This document shows positions 1 to 5,865 of a DNA stretch of 5,905 nucleotides, piece by piece. The first letter of the stretch is position 1; every line of letters begins with the position of its first letter. The notes below the pieces were generated by a model that did not search any database, had not been told where the DNA came from, and saw only the letters and a list, made by a program, of their open reading frames with translations. Both the position numbers and the translations under genes were made by a program. Source of the DNA: Nitrospiraceae bacterium (GTDB lineage: Bacteria; Nitrospirota; Thermodesulfovibrionia; Thermodesulfovibrionales; Dissulfurispiraceae); assembly GCA_003170655.1 (NCBI GenBank), contig PMYY01000095.1, forward strand, positions 16,854 to 22,758, in the 5' to 3' direction.

Positions 1-725
1 CTTATTATATTCGCAAAGAGGAGCATAGCTTCACCTCATTAGGGGTTGTCAATCCCGATCTTACTCTCCACACTTTCGGAGGCCGCGCAACATTCCAGAG
101 TGAGGGGTGGCGGGCAAAGGCTGAAATAGCCCGCCAATTCGGCCACTATGATTCTAACCCCACCAGTATGACTGGCGATAGCAGAACAGGCCTCGGCGGC
201 TACATTTTCGGCGGTTACAAATTTGAAAATACACTCGGCAAACCTGAATTCGATCTGGGAGCAATTTATCTTTCTGGTGATAACCCGAATGATACCGGAC
301 AACGAAACGCCTGGGATCCTCTCTTTTCGAGAAACCCTTACTGGAATGAGTTATTTATATATACTCTCATTAATGAAACGATCAAGAAGTATAGCGGCCC
401 GATTCCAGGATACTGGACAAATACGGTTATCTACATGATAAAAGGGAAAGTTAATATTACTGATAAAACAAGCCTAACCATGACTTATCAGTATCTTACT
501 GCCCCAGACTCTACGCCCTCAACCGGCGTTTATGCGCTATCCCCAACAGAATTCACCAACCAGGGCAAGGTCAAAGGACAACTACCTACTGCCATACTAA
601 GTCAAACATTTTCGAAAAACCTGGACGGCTTTCTGCAGCTTGAATACTTCATTCCAGGGAGTTTTTACACATCCAACACTCAAAACGCTATGTTCTTCAG
701 GTGGCAGCTCAATTTCAAATTATAG
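1..725 (+). CDS. Outer-membrane beta-barrel protein, alginate-export-like (C-terminal part, 5' end outside window)
   Basis: The frame is open from base 3 to the TAG at 723-725, giving 240 codons with no start inside the window that has to be used, so the gene enters from the left. The ATG at 168 is internal: the residues before it continue the same strand pattern (for example LTLHTFGGRATF, GWRAKAEIARQFG). The protein alternates short hydrophobic or aromatic strands with polar, Asn/Thr/Gly-rich loops, as in transmembrane beta-barrels. The segment FDLGAIYLSGDNPND followed by WDPLFSRNPYWNELFIYT resembles the C-terminal half of alginate-export-family (AlgE-like) porins. The last residues, MFFRWQLNFKL, alternate hydrophobic and polar as a BAM recognition strand does, although they end in Leu rather than the commoner Phe. 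Barrel assignment is fairly firm. The family is from memory of its motifs and the substrate is unknown. A strong terminator follows within 20 bases, so this is the last gene of its transcript. Confidence 0.7.
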   Translation, partial: YYIRKEEHSFTSLGVVNPDLTLHTFGGRATFQSEGWRAKAEIARQFGHYDSNPTSMTGDSRTGLGGYIFGGYKFENTLGKPEFDLGAIYLSGDNPNDTGQRNAWDPLFSRNPYWNELFIYTLINETIKKYSGPIPGYWTNTVIYMIKGKVNITDKTSLTMTYQYLTAPDSTPSTGVYALSPTEFTNQGKVKGQLPTAILSQTFSKNLDGFLQLEYFIPGSFYTSNTQNAMFFRWQLNFKL

Positions 726-742
726 TCCAAGCATATTTTCTC

Positions 743-782
743 AAAAAAGGGGACCTGCAAGATCTGCTTGCAGGTCCCTTTT
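743..782 (+). terminator. Rho-independent terminator after the porin gene, bidirectional in form
   Basis: GGGACCTGCAAG (750-761) pairs perfectly with CTTGCAGGTCCC (767-778) around the 5-nt loop ATCTG. The stem is extended by A/T pairs, since the left arm is preceded by six A (743-748) and the right arm is followed by TTTT (779-782). Read on the other strand, the hairpin is followed by six T, so it could stop transcription from either side. It separates the porin gene from the yceD-rpmF-plsX-fabH promoter 35 bases further on. Confidence 0.92.
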
Positions 783-816
783 AGTGACCAGCCCGGATTC
801 CCGCTTCTTGTTTGCG

Positions 817-846
817 TTGACAAGCCTTTGATTTGGAAAGTATAAT
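817..846 (+). promoter_or_regulatory. Near-consensus sigma-70 promoter for the yceD-rpmF-plsX-fabH operon
   Basis: A perfect -35 box TTGACA (817-822) and a perfect -10 box TATAAT (841-846) are separated by 18 bp, one base over the optimum. Transcription would be expected to start about 851-855, leaving only about 5-9 nt before the ATG at 860. It lies directly after the porin terminator, so the operon should be transcribed independently. No operator could be identified; a weak CTTT/AAAG inverted repeat within the spacer is not convincing. Confidence 0.85.
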
Positions 847-859
847 ATTTATTCAATTT

Positions 860-1369
860 ATGAAAATTATTGTATCCGAAATACCTGAAGAAGGGATTGA
901 ACTCGACCTGAAAGACGACATCAAGTCCGATGTAGTCAGTATTGTATCGCCTGTAAAGTCTGTGATGAGGCTGGTCAAGATTGAGGACGAGGTTATGGTA
1001 AAGGGAGCGCTGACCGCTGACGTAGAACTCCAATGTTCGCGCTGCCTGAATCATTTCCCGACACGTATATCCTCTCAGGTGGATGTCGTATACCATCCTG
1101 TGAGGGAAATCGTCAAATCGGAACAGCGTGAACTCAAGAGCGCCGAGCTCGACACGGTCTTCTACAGCGATGACCTGATCGAGACCGATGACCTCCTGCG
1201 CGAGCAGCTTATCCTAAATTTGCCGATGAAGCCTCTCTGTTCTCCGGACTGCAAGGGGTTCTGCCCGAAATGCGGCGCCGACCTGAATATTTCGGAATGC
1301 GGCTGCGAGACTAAAGAGACAGATTCACGCTTTGAAGTTTTAAAACAATTAAAGAAGGAAAAGGAGTAA
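860..1369 (+). CDS. yceD: DUF177 / YceD family protein (23S rRNA accumulation protein)
   Basis: This 169-residue protein begins MKIIVSEIPEEGIELDL, the typical N-terminus of non-enterobacterial YceD homologues. YceD is needed for normal 23S rRNA levels in E. coli and plants, probably acting in large-subunit assembly in the cytoplasm. Visible features are a CxxC pair (C59, C62: CSRC) in the middle strand region and a C-terminal cysteine cluster (C127, C131, C135, C138, C147, C149) in the form CSPDC...CPKCG...CGC. That cluster is usual in the Gram-positive and deltaproteobacterial branch and likely binds a metal; E. coli YceD lacks it. I chose the ATG at 860. An in-frame TTG at 833 lies upstream of the -10 box and so cannot be in the mRNA. 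No Shine-Dalgarno sequence precedes the ATG. The gene ends 4 nt before rpmF, the standard yceD-rpmF pairing. Confidence 0.92.
   Translation: MKIIVSEIPEEGIELDLKDDIKSDVVSIVSPVKSVMRLVKIEDEVMVKGALTADVELQCSRCLNHFPTRISSQVDVVYHPVREIVKSEQRELKSAELDTVFYSDDLIETDDLLREQLILNLPMKPLCSPDCKGFCPKCGADLNISECGCETKETDSRFEVLKQLKKEKE
1361..1366 (+). promoter_or_regulatory. Ribosome binding site of rpmF
   Basis: AAGGAG lies at the very end of the yceD reading frame, just before its TAA (1367-1369), and 7 nt before the rpmF ATG. It is the clearest Shine-Dalgarno sequence of the + strand operon. It suggests efficient L32 translation independent of yceD, which itself has none. Confidence 0.8.
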
Positions 1370-1373
1370 CGCA

Positions 1374-1556
1374 ATGGCAAATCCGACGCATCGACACTCA
1401 AGATCGAGAAGAGACAAAAGAAGGGCCAACTGGAAAGGTGAACTGCCGACCCTGGTTGAGTGCCCCGAGTGCAAAGAAAAGAAAGTGCCCCACAAGGCCT
1501 GTTTGCTTTGCGGTACCTATAACGGTAGGAAGGTCCTTGAGGTGGTTTCCAAGTAA
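1374..1556 (+). CDS. rpmF: 50S ribosomal protein L32 (bL32)
   Basis: The 60-residue product is the normal length for bL32, a small structural protein of the large ribosomal subunit that contacts 23S rRNA. The N-terminus MANPTHRHSRSRRDKRRANW is the basic, Ser/Arg-rich tail typical of the family. The zinc-ribbon form is intact: C30-P-E-C33 and C43-L-L-C46 with the conserved GTYNGRKVL end, so this is the C+ (zinc-binding) paralogue rather than a zinc-independent one. It sits between yceD and plsX, 4 nt and 2 nt away, in the classic ribosome/lipid operon order. No second copy is visible in the window. Confidence 0.97.
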   Translation: MANPTHRHSRSRRDKRRANWKGELPTLVECPECKEKKVPHKACLLCGTYNGRKVLEVVSK

Positions 1557-1558
1557 CT

Positions 1559-2572
1559 ATGAAGATTGCCCTCGACGCCATGGGCGGGGATTACGCCCCT
1601 GATGTGACGGTTGCAGGGGCCATCGAGGCGGTAAGCGAATACGATGTCGAGGTAATCCTTGTTGGAGACAAGGATCGGTTAAACGAAGTCCTCAAGGAAA
1701 AGCGATATCCTGCCAACAGGATTACTATTTTTCACGCCTCGGAAGTGGCCGGGATGGATGAATCCCCTGTGGCCGTCCTTAGAAAGAAAAAGGACTCCTC
1801 AATTCGCAAGGCCGTAGAGCTTGTGAAAACCGGGAATGCCGATGCCGCTGTCAGTGCCGGACACTCCGGTGTGGCAATGGCGACGGCGCTGTATCTTCTG
1901 GGAAAAGTCCCGGGGGTCGACAGGCCTGCCATTGCAGCCATTATGCCCTCATTGACCGGCCATTTCGTGCTTCTCGATGCCGGCGCAAATGTCGACTGCA
2001 AACCTGAAAACCTCCTCGAATTTGCTTATATGGGCAATGCTTACTATAAGGCCATTTTCAACGAAGCAGCCCCAAAGGTCGCCTTGTTAAGTATCGGTGA
2101 GGAAGATACCAAGGGGAACGAGCTTACAAAAGAGGCCTTCAAACTCCTGAAAAGGTCACAAGGTTTCAACTTTACAGGCAACATCGAAGGGAAAGACGTA
2201 TTTGCCGGGCATGCCGATGTAATCGTAAGTGACGGCTTTGTCGGAAATATCGTTTTGAAGACGAGCGAGGGTCTTGCCGAGACCATCATCAAGATGCTCA
2301 AGCGTGAGATTGCAAATGTTGCCACCGGTAAACTCGGTTATCTCATGATCAAACCGGCCATCAGAAATTTCAAGAAGAGAACCGACTACGATGAATACGG
2401 CGGCGCGCCTCTCTTGGGAATAAACGGCACTTGCATAATCTGTCACGGCCGATCATCGGCCAGGGCACTCAAAAACGCCATAAAGGTCGCTTCCGAAATG
2501 GCAAGACAACGGGTGCATGAAAACATCGCAACTGCATTGAGCGCGTCTCATCCTAATAAAGAATATGAATAA
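1559..2572 (+). CDS. plsX: Phosphate acyltransferase PlsX
   Basis: PlsX converts acyl-ACP and inorganic phosphate to acyl-phosphate, the acyl donor for the membrane enzyme PlsY in the first step of phosphatidic acid synthesis. It is a soluble protein that associates with the membrane face. The 337 residues match family length. The signature start MKIALDAMGGDYAP is complete. Also present are SAGHSGVAMA (residues 99-108; many homologues have SAGNTG here), LLDAGANVDCKPE (138-150), SIGEEDTKGNEL (178-189), DVIVSDGFVGNIVLKTSEG (220-238) and the C-terminal YGGAPLLGINGTCIICHG region (280-297). The ATG lies 2 nt after the rpmF stop. The nearest purine-rich site, GAGGTGG at 1539-1545, is 13 nt upstream, so translation may depend partly on ribosomes leaving rpmF. 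The 3' end overlaps fabH by 8 nt. Confidence 0.97.
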   Translation: MKIALDAMGGDYAPDVTVAGAIEAVSEYDVEVILVGDKDRLNEVLKEKRYPANRITIFHASEVAGMDESPVAVLRKKKDSSIRKAVELVKTGNADAAVSAGHSGVAMATALYLLGKVPGVDRPAIAAIMPSLTGHFVLLDAGANVDCKPENLLEFAYMGNAYYKAIFNEAAPKVALLSIGEEDTKGNELTKEAFKLLKRSQGFNFTGNIEGKDVFAGHADVIVSDGFVGNIVLKTSEGLAETIIKMLKREIANVATGKLGYLMIKPAIRNFKKRTDYDEYGGAPLLGINGTCIICHGRSSARALKNAIKVASEMARQRVHENIATALSASHPNKEYE

Positions 2573-3545
2573 AGCTAAGATCATTTCCACGGGTTCTTAT
2601 GTGCCCGAAAATATAGTTACAAATCGTCAACTCGAAAAGAAGGTCGATACCTCCGACGAATGGATATTCGAAAGGACCGGTATCAGAGAGAGACGGATAG
2701 CCCTTAAGGGCCAGGCTGCATCTGACCTTGCTTACGAGGCATCGAAGTCAGCTGTGAAGAAGGCAGGAATCAAGGCGAAGGATCTTGATATGATCATAGT
2801 TGCTACGGTCACGGGAGATATGCAATTTCCATCGACTGCCTGCATTCTCCAGGATCGTCTTGGGGCATCAAACGCGGCTGCTTTCGATATCGGTGCGGCA
2901 TGTTCAGGGTTCATCTACGGGCTCTCTATTGCAGAGAACTTTATCAAATCCGGCGCCCGGGAAAAAATCCTGTTGGTCGGCGTGGAGGCTCTCTCAAGAT
3001 ATACCGATTGGGAGGACAGGACAACCTGTGTACTCTTCGGCGACGGAGCCGGAGCCGCAATTATCGGACTTTCCACTGATGATAGCTGCATCATAGCCAC
3101 CGATATCCAATCCGACGGCAGCATGTGGGATTATATCCACGTGCCGGCAGGCGGGTCCAGAAAGCCTTGCTCAAAAGAGACTGTCGACAAGCGGCTTCAC
3201 TTCATCCGTATGAAAGGGAATGAAACCTTTAAGGTTGCTGTCAAGACCCTGGAGAGTATCGCCTTGGAGACTCTTGAAAAGAACAAGCTCAAACCTTCAC
3301 AGCTCTCTCTACTCATTCCTCACCAAGCCAACCTGAGGATAATCCAGGCTACAGCAAAAAGGCTCGGTCTGCCCATGGAAAAGGTCATGATTAACATAGA
3401 AAAGTATGGGAATACTTCGGCTGCGTCCATACCGATTGCACTTGATGAGGCTGTAAATACCGGACGGGTCAGAAGCGGTGATTATATTCTTCTCGAGGCC
3501 TTCGGTGCAGGACTCACATGGGGATCGGCCCTTATAAAATGGTAA
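2565..3545 (+). CDS. fabH: Beta-ketoacyl-ACP synthase III (KAS III)
   Basis: FabH starts type II fatty-acid synthesis by condensing acetyl-CoA (or a branched acyl-CoA) with malonyl-ACP in the cytosol. The catalytic triad is complete: C113 in DIGAACSGF, H253 in IPHQAN and N283 in YGNTSAAS. Other family motifs are TSDEWIFERTGIRERR (29-44), GDGAGAAIIG (159-168) and the C-terminal GAGLTWGSALIKW. At 326 residues it is full length. The start ATG overlaps the plsX stop (ATGAATAA, 2565-2572) and has only a weak AAAG upstream, which points to translational coupling to plsX. Starter-acyl preference cannot be judged from sequence alone. fabD, fabG and acpP, which often follow fabH, are not here: the next genes converge from the other strand. 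Confidence 0.97.
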   Translation: MNKAKIISTGSYVPENIVTNRQLEKKVDTSDEWIFERTGIRERRIALKGQAASDLAYEASKSAVKKAGIKAKDLDMIIVATVTGDMQFPSTACILQDRLGASNAAAFDIGAACSGFIYGLSIAENFIKSGAREKILLVGVEALSRYTDWEDRTTCVLFGDGAGAAIIGLSTDDSCIIATDIQSDGSMWDYIHVPAGGSRKPCSKETVDKRLHFIRMKGNETFKVAVKTLESIALETLEKNKLKPSQLSLLIPHQANLRIIQATAKRLGLPMEKVMINIEKYGNTSAASIPIALDEAVNTGRVRSGDYILLEAFGAGLTWGSALIKW

Positions 3546-3550
3546 GGGAC

Positions 3551-4294
3551 CTATTCCTTCCCTTCAGATAATGACTGTTTTTCTGCGGAGCTGTGTTTTC
3601 CTCTACTTTTAATCTGCTTCGTTTTTTTCTTCTTGTAGGAAGTTATATGCCATATCCTGAACAGCCTTTCGAGCTTCTTTTTGAAAAGCATGGCAAGCAG
3701 AATGACGATAATGGTTATCCCTGCCAGAATTGAAAACTCCTTATACTGGTGATGCCGTATAAAATCGCCCCCTACCGTAAGCAGTATAGTCCCGAAGAGC
3801 CTGCCGACGCCACCAATGACAAGAAACTCCATAGTCGTGAGATGGCCCAGACCAAGAATATAGCAAAGATAATCTTTCGGTATTCCCGGGATCAGGAAGA
3901 GAAGGAAAACCAGAAACGCGCCCTTATGGTGCAGTAGATAGTCGAATCTCCTTATGATGGATTTTTCAACAAATCTCTCGACAAAGGGCCTGCCGAAAAC
4001 ACGAGCTAGTGCAAAAGCGATATACGAACCCAAAGTCAACCCGATCGTGGACAAGACGACGCCAGCAACAGGACCGTACAAATACCCTCCGATGAGTCCT
4101 GTCACTTCTCCGGGTATGGGAGCTACCACTACCTGCAGAACCTGTAAAACAACGAACCCGACAATAGCGAATGGGCCTAGCGAATCGAGGAATGCGATCA
4201 GCCGCTGCTTGCTTGTAAAAAATTCCCACAACCCGCTAATGTAGACAAGCCAGCTAATCCCTCCGATGATGAAAAAAAGGAGGAGGAGTCTCAA
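3551..4294 (-). CDS. TVP38/TMEM64-type VTT-domain (DedA superfamily) membrane protein
   Basis: The 247-residue protein (from TTG at 4294) is hydrophobic with about six membrane segments, near residues 1-20, 40-60, 66-98, 126-148, 155-175 and 188-204. The VTT core is visible as APIPGEVTGLIGGYLYGPVAG (58-78), then GSYIAFALARVFGRP (89-103), and then LIPGIPKDYLCYILGLGHL (134-152) with GVGRLFGT (162-169). Two positions often R and P in relatives (R-x-IPG and GRLPGT) are F133 and F167. The last 45 residues form a Lys/Arg-rich cytoplasmic tail (KKKLER, SYKKKKTKQIKSRGK). The superfamily includes lipid scramblases and undecaprenyl-phosphate transporters, but the substrate here is unknown. The start is uncertain: TTG 4294 has only a weak AAGG 11 nt upstream, while an in-frame ATT at 4330 has GAGAGG at ideal spacing and would add 12 residues. 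It follows the slipin gene and is probably co-transcribed. Confidence 0.87.
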   Translation of the reverse strand: MRLLLLFFIIGGISWLVYISGLWEFFTSKQRLIAFLDSLGPFAIVGFVVLQVLQVVVAPIPGEVTGLIGGYLYGPVAGVVLSTIGLTLGSYIAFALARVFGRPFVERFVEKSIIRRFDYLLHHKGAFLVFLLFLIPGIPKDYLCYILGLGHLTTMEFLVIGGVGRLFGTILLTVGGDFIRHHQYKEFSILAGITIIVILLAMLFKKKLERLFRIWHITSYKKKKTKQIKSRGKHSSAEKQSLSEGKE

Positions 4295-4358
4295 CCATAC
4301 ATGTACCTTCGCTTTGGGCTTTTCCGTAATGCCGTTACCTCTCTCCGATTCTGATCGC

Positions 4359-5132
4359 TCAGTCTGTCTTTTCCCTAGCCCTTAGAAAAGGCGCTATCAG
4401 GTCAATAGGTACCGGGAAGATAATAGTCGAATTCTTTTCGGTGGCGATCTCGGTCAGCGTCTGGAGGAATCTGAGCTGCAGGGTTGCTGGCTGCGACGAG
4501 ATAATCTTAGCGGCATCAGCGAGCTTCTGGGAAGCCTGGAATTCGCCTTCGGCATGAATTACCTTTGCCCGTCTCTCCCGCTCTGCCTCCGCCTGTTTCG
4601 CAATGGCCCTCAGCATTTCCTGCGGAAGGTCCACGTTTTTAACCTCGACGGCTGAAACCTTTACACCCCAGGGCTCGGTCTGCGTATCGATTACCTTCTG
4701 CAGATCGGCATTAAGCTGCTCCCGATTAGTTAAAAGATCGTCGAGCTGGCTCTGTCCCAGGATGCTCCTGAGCGTTGTCTGGGCAATCTGAGACGTAGCA
4801 TAATAAAAATCCTCGACTTCGGTGATCGCCCTTATCGGATCGACGGGTCTGAAGTAGAGAACTGCGTTGACCTTGACCGTGATATTATCTCTAGTGATGA
4901 TATCCTGCGGAGGAACGTCCATGGTAACTGTACGAAGGCTCACCTTGACCAGCTTGTCGATTATTGGCCATATGAGCACAAGACCGGGTCCCTTCACCGG
5001 GATGGTCCTGCCGAGTCTAAATACTACTCCCCTTTCGTATTCCTTGAGGATCTTGATTGCACTTGAAAGAATATAAAAACCAATAATCACAAAAAAGACT
5101 AACGTCATCAACGTCGGTTGCAGAATTCCCAT
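4359..5132 (-). CDS. Stomatin-like SPFH/band-7 protein (slipin)
   Basis: This 257-residue protein has one N-terminal membrane segment (about 8-27), then the SPFH core: EYERGVVFRLGR (31-42), GPGLVLIWPIIDK (48-60), VSLRTVTMDVPPQDIITRDNITVKVNAVLYFR (64-95), ATSQIAQTTLRSILGQSQLDDLLTNRE (112-138), and WGVKVSAVEVKNVDLP (155-170). An Ala/Glu/Arg-rich helix (171-215: AKQAEAERERRAKVIHAEGE) suggests a coiled coil for oligomerisation. Slipins form membrane-anchored rings or scaffolds in ordered lipid regions. Bacterial ones are often paired with an NfeD protein, which is absent here. I chose ATG 5132 over GTG 5144 because GGAGGT sits 4 nt before the ATG and overlaps the GTG. The gene lies 86 nt after engB and just before a VTT membrane protein. 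The precise role is unknown. Confidence 0.92.
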   Translation of the reverse strand: MGILQPTLMTLVFFVIIGFYILSSAIKILKEYERGVVFRLGRTIPVKGPGLVLIWPIIDKLVKVSLRTVTMDVPPQDIITRDNITVKVNAVLYFRPVDPIRAITEVEDFYYATSQIAQTTLRSILGQSQLDDLLTNREQLNADLQKVIDTQTEPWGVKVSAVEVKNVDLPQEMLRAIAKQAEAERERRAKVIHAEGEFQASQKLADAAKIISSQPATLQLRFLQTLTEIATEKNSTIIFPVPIDLIAPFLRAREKTD

Positions 5133-5136
5133 AGCT

Positions 5137-5142
5137 ACCTCC
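5137..5142 (-). promoter_or_regulatory. Ribosome binding site that fixes the slipin start
   Basis: On the minus strand a perfect GGAGGT lies 4 nt before ATG 5132. The alternative in-frame GTG at 5144 overlaps this site and has no Shine-Dalgarno sequence of its own. The shorter protein (MGILQPTLMTL) is therefore the likely product. Confidence 0.82.
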
Positions 5143-5199
5143 ACGCCGTATGCGGCTTATTGAAAGCTTAACATGCGCTACGCTAATGCGGCAAACAGT

Positions 5200-5211
5200 C
5201 AATTCGAATTG
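5200..5211. repeat. 12-bp perfect palindrome in the engB-slipin gap
   Basis: CAATTCGAATTG is its own reverse complement and lies 8 bases beyond the engB stop, in the 86-nt gap before the slipin gene. It has no loop or T-run, so it is not a terminator. It could be a site for a dimeric DNA-binding protein or simply chance in AT-rich spacer. I cannot tie it to a known regulator. Confidence 0.35.
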
Positions 5212-5218
5212 TTATTAT

Positions 5219-5824
5219 TTACTTATCTGTGTTGTGTTGTCCTGCTAAAACACTATTAACATGACGCCACAATTCGTCTCTGCCTTCGCCGGTCTCACTC
5301 GAATAGACGAGTGCCGGAACGTCGGATGGAAGCTTTAAGCCCTTGCGAATCGCCGCAATATGGGCCGCTCTCCTGCCGCGGCTGATTTTATCCGCCTTGG
5401 TCCCAACAATAACATATGGAATATTGAGCCTCGTCAGCCATTCCGAAGCCTCCATGTCATTTTTCATGGGCTCATGCCGCAGGTCGATAAGATGCAAAAT
5501 AAGGGCAAGTTTGTCCCGGTCCCGGAGATAGTTCACGATGAACTCCCCCCACTCCCTTCGTTTTACCTTTGATGCGCCTGCATAGCCATATCCGGGCAGA
5601 TCAACCAGATATATCTGCTCATTGATATCAAAAAAATTGATAGTCTGTGTCTTTCCCGGCTCGGCACTCGTCCGCGCAAGCTGGCGCCGTGAGCATAATG
5701 AATTGAGCAACGATGATTTGCCTACATTTGATCGTCCGGCTAAAACAATCTCGGGATACCCGGTATTAGGGTATTGCTTGGGACCAACCGCGCTGATTGT
5801 ACATGTTGCTGAAATTATTTTCAT
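5219..5824 (-). CDS. engB: Ribosome biogenesis GTPase EngB/YsxC (YihA)
   Basis: EngB is an essential GTPase in many bacteria that acts in late assembly of the 50S subunit. All G motifs are present in order: G1 GRSNVGKS (30-37), G2 around T61 in PGKTQTINFF, G3 DLPGYGYA (75-82), G4 TKAD (142-145) and G5 SSETGEG (175-181). The 201-residue length is typical. The first 25 residues (MKIISATCTISAVGPKQYPNTGYPEIVLAG) match the usual short EngB lead into the P-loop. The ATG at 5824 is preceded by a GGGG stretch 4 nt upstream, a modest binding site. It is the first complete gene of the minus-strand group and is followed 86 nt later by the slipin gene. Whether its own promoter lies in the 81 bases to the right edge cannot be told, as no clear -35/-10 pair is seen. 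Confidence 0.96.
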   Translation of the reverse strand: MKIISATCTISAVGPKQYPNTGYPEIVLAGRSNVGKSSLLNSLCSRRQLARTSAEPGKTQTINFFDINEQIYLVDLPGYGYAGASKVKRREWGEFIVNYLRDRDKLALILHLIDLRHEPMKNDMEASEWLTRLNIPYVIVGTKADKISRGRRAAHIAAIRKGLKLPSDVPALVYSSETGEGRDELWRHVNSVLAGQHNTDK

Positions 5825-5845
5825 GAAACCCCATGGGCGCGGATA

Positions 5846-5865
5846 CTCGGTTTTTCAAAGCCGAG
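5846..5865. repeat. Small hairpin upstream of engB
   Basis: CTCGG (5846-5850) pairs with CCGAG (5861-5865). Further T-A pairs and one G-U pair lengthen the stem to about 8 bp around a 4-nt loop. Neither strand has a T-run immediately after it, so it does not look like a standard terminator. It would lie in the 5' leader of engB, or at the 3' end of whatever gene precedes it beyond the window. The 81 bases from 5825 to 5905 otherwise show nothing I can assign. Confidence 0.4.

Noticed and set aside
168..725. Treating the porin fragment as a complete 185-residue gene starting at ATG 168.
   Set aside because: The same frame is open to the window edge with beta-barrel-like sequence before the ATG, so the gene is truncated by the window.
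833..859. TTG start at 833 for the YceD protein, adding nine residues (MESIIFIQF).
   Set aside because: The stretch contains the perfect -10 box TATAAT, so it lies upstream of the transcript start, and the family N-terminus begins at MKIIVSEIPEEG (ATG 860).
680..1096. Minus-strand open frames across the terminator, promoter and yceD, and other long antisense frames inside plsX, fabH and the VTT gene.
   Set aside because: They overlap well-supported genes or the terminator/promoter, lack binding sites and show no recognisable protein features.
3544..3564. Hairpin AAGGGA/TCCCTT between fabH and the VTT gene as a terminator.
   Set aside because: The stem is only 6 bp with a 9-nt loop and no adjacent T-run.
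5133..5144. GTG start at 5144 for the slipin.
   Set aside because: It overlaps the GGAGGT binding site that is ideally placed for ATG 5132.
5174..5202. Minus-strand TTGACT (5202-5197) as a -35 box for the slipin gene.
   Set aside because: No acceptable -10 hexamer appears at 16, 17 or 18 bp (TAGCGC, AGCGCA, GCGCAT).
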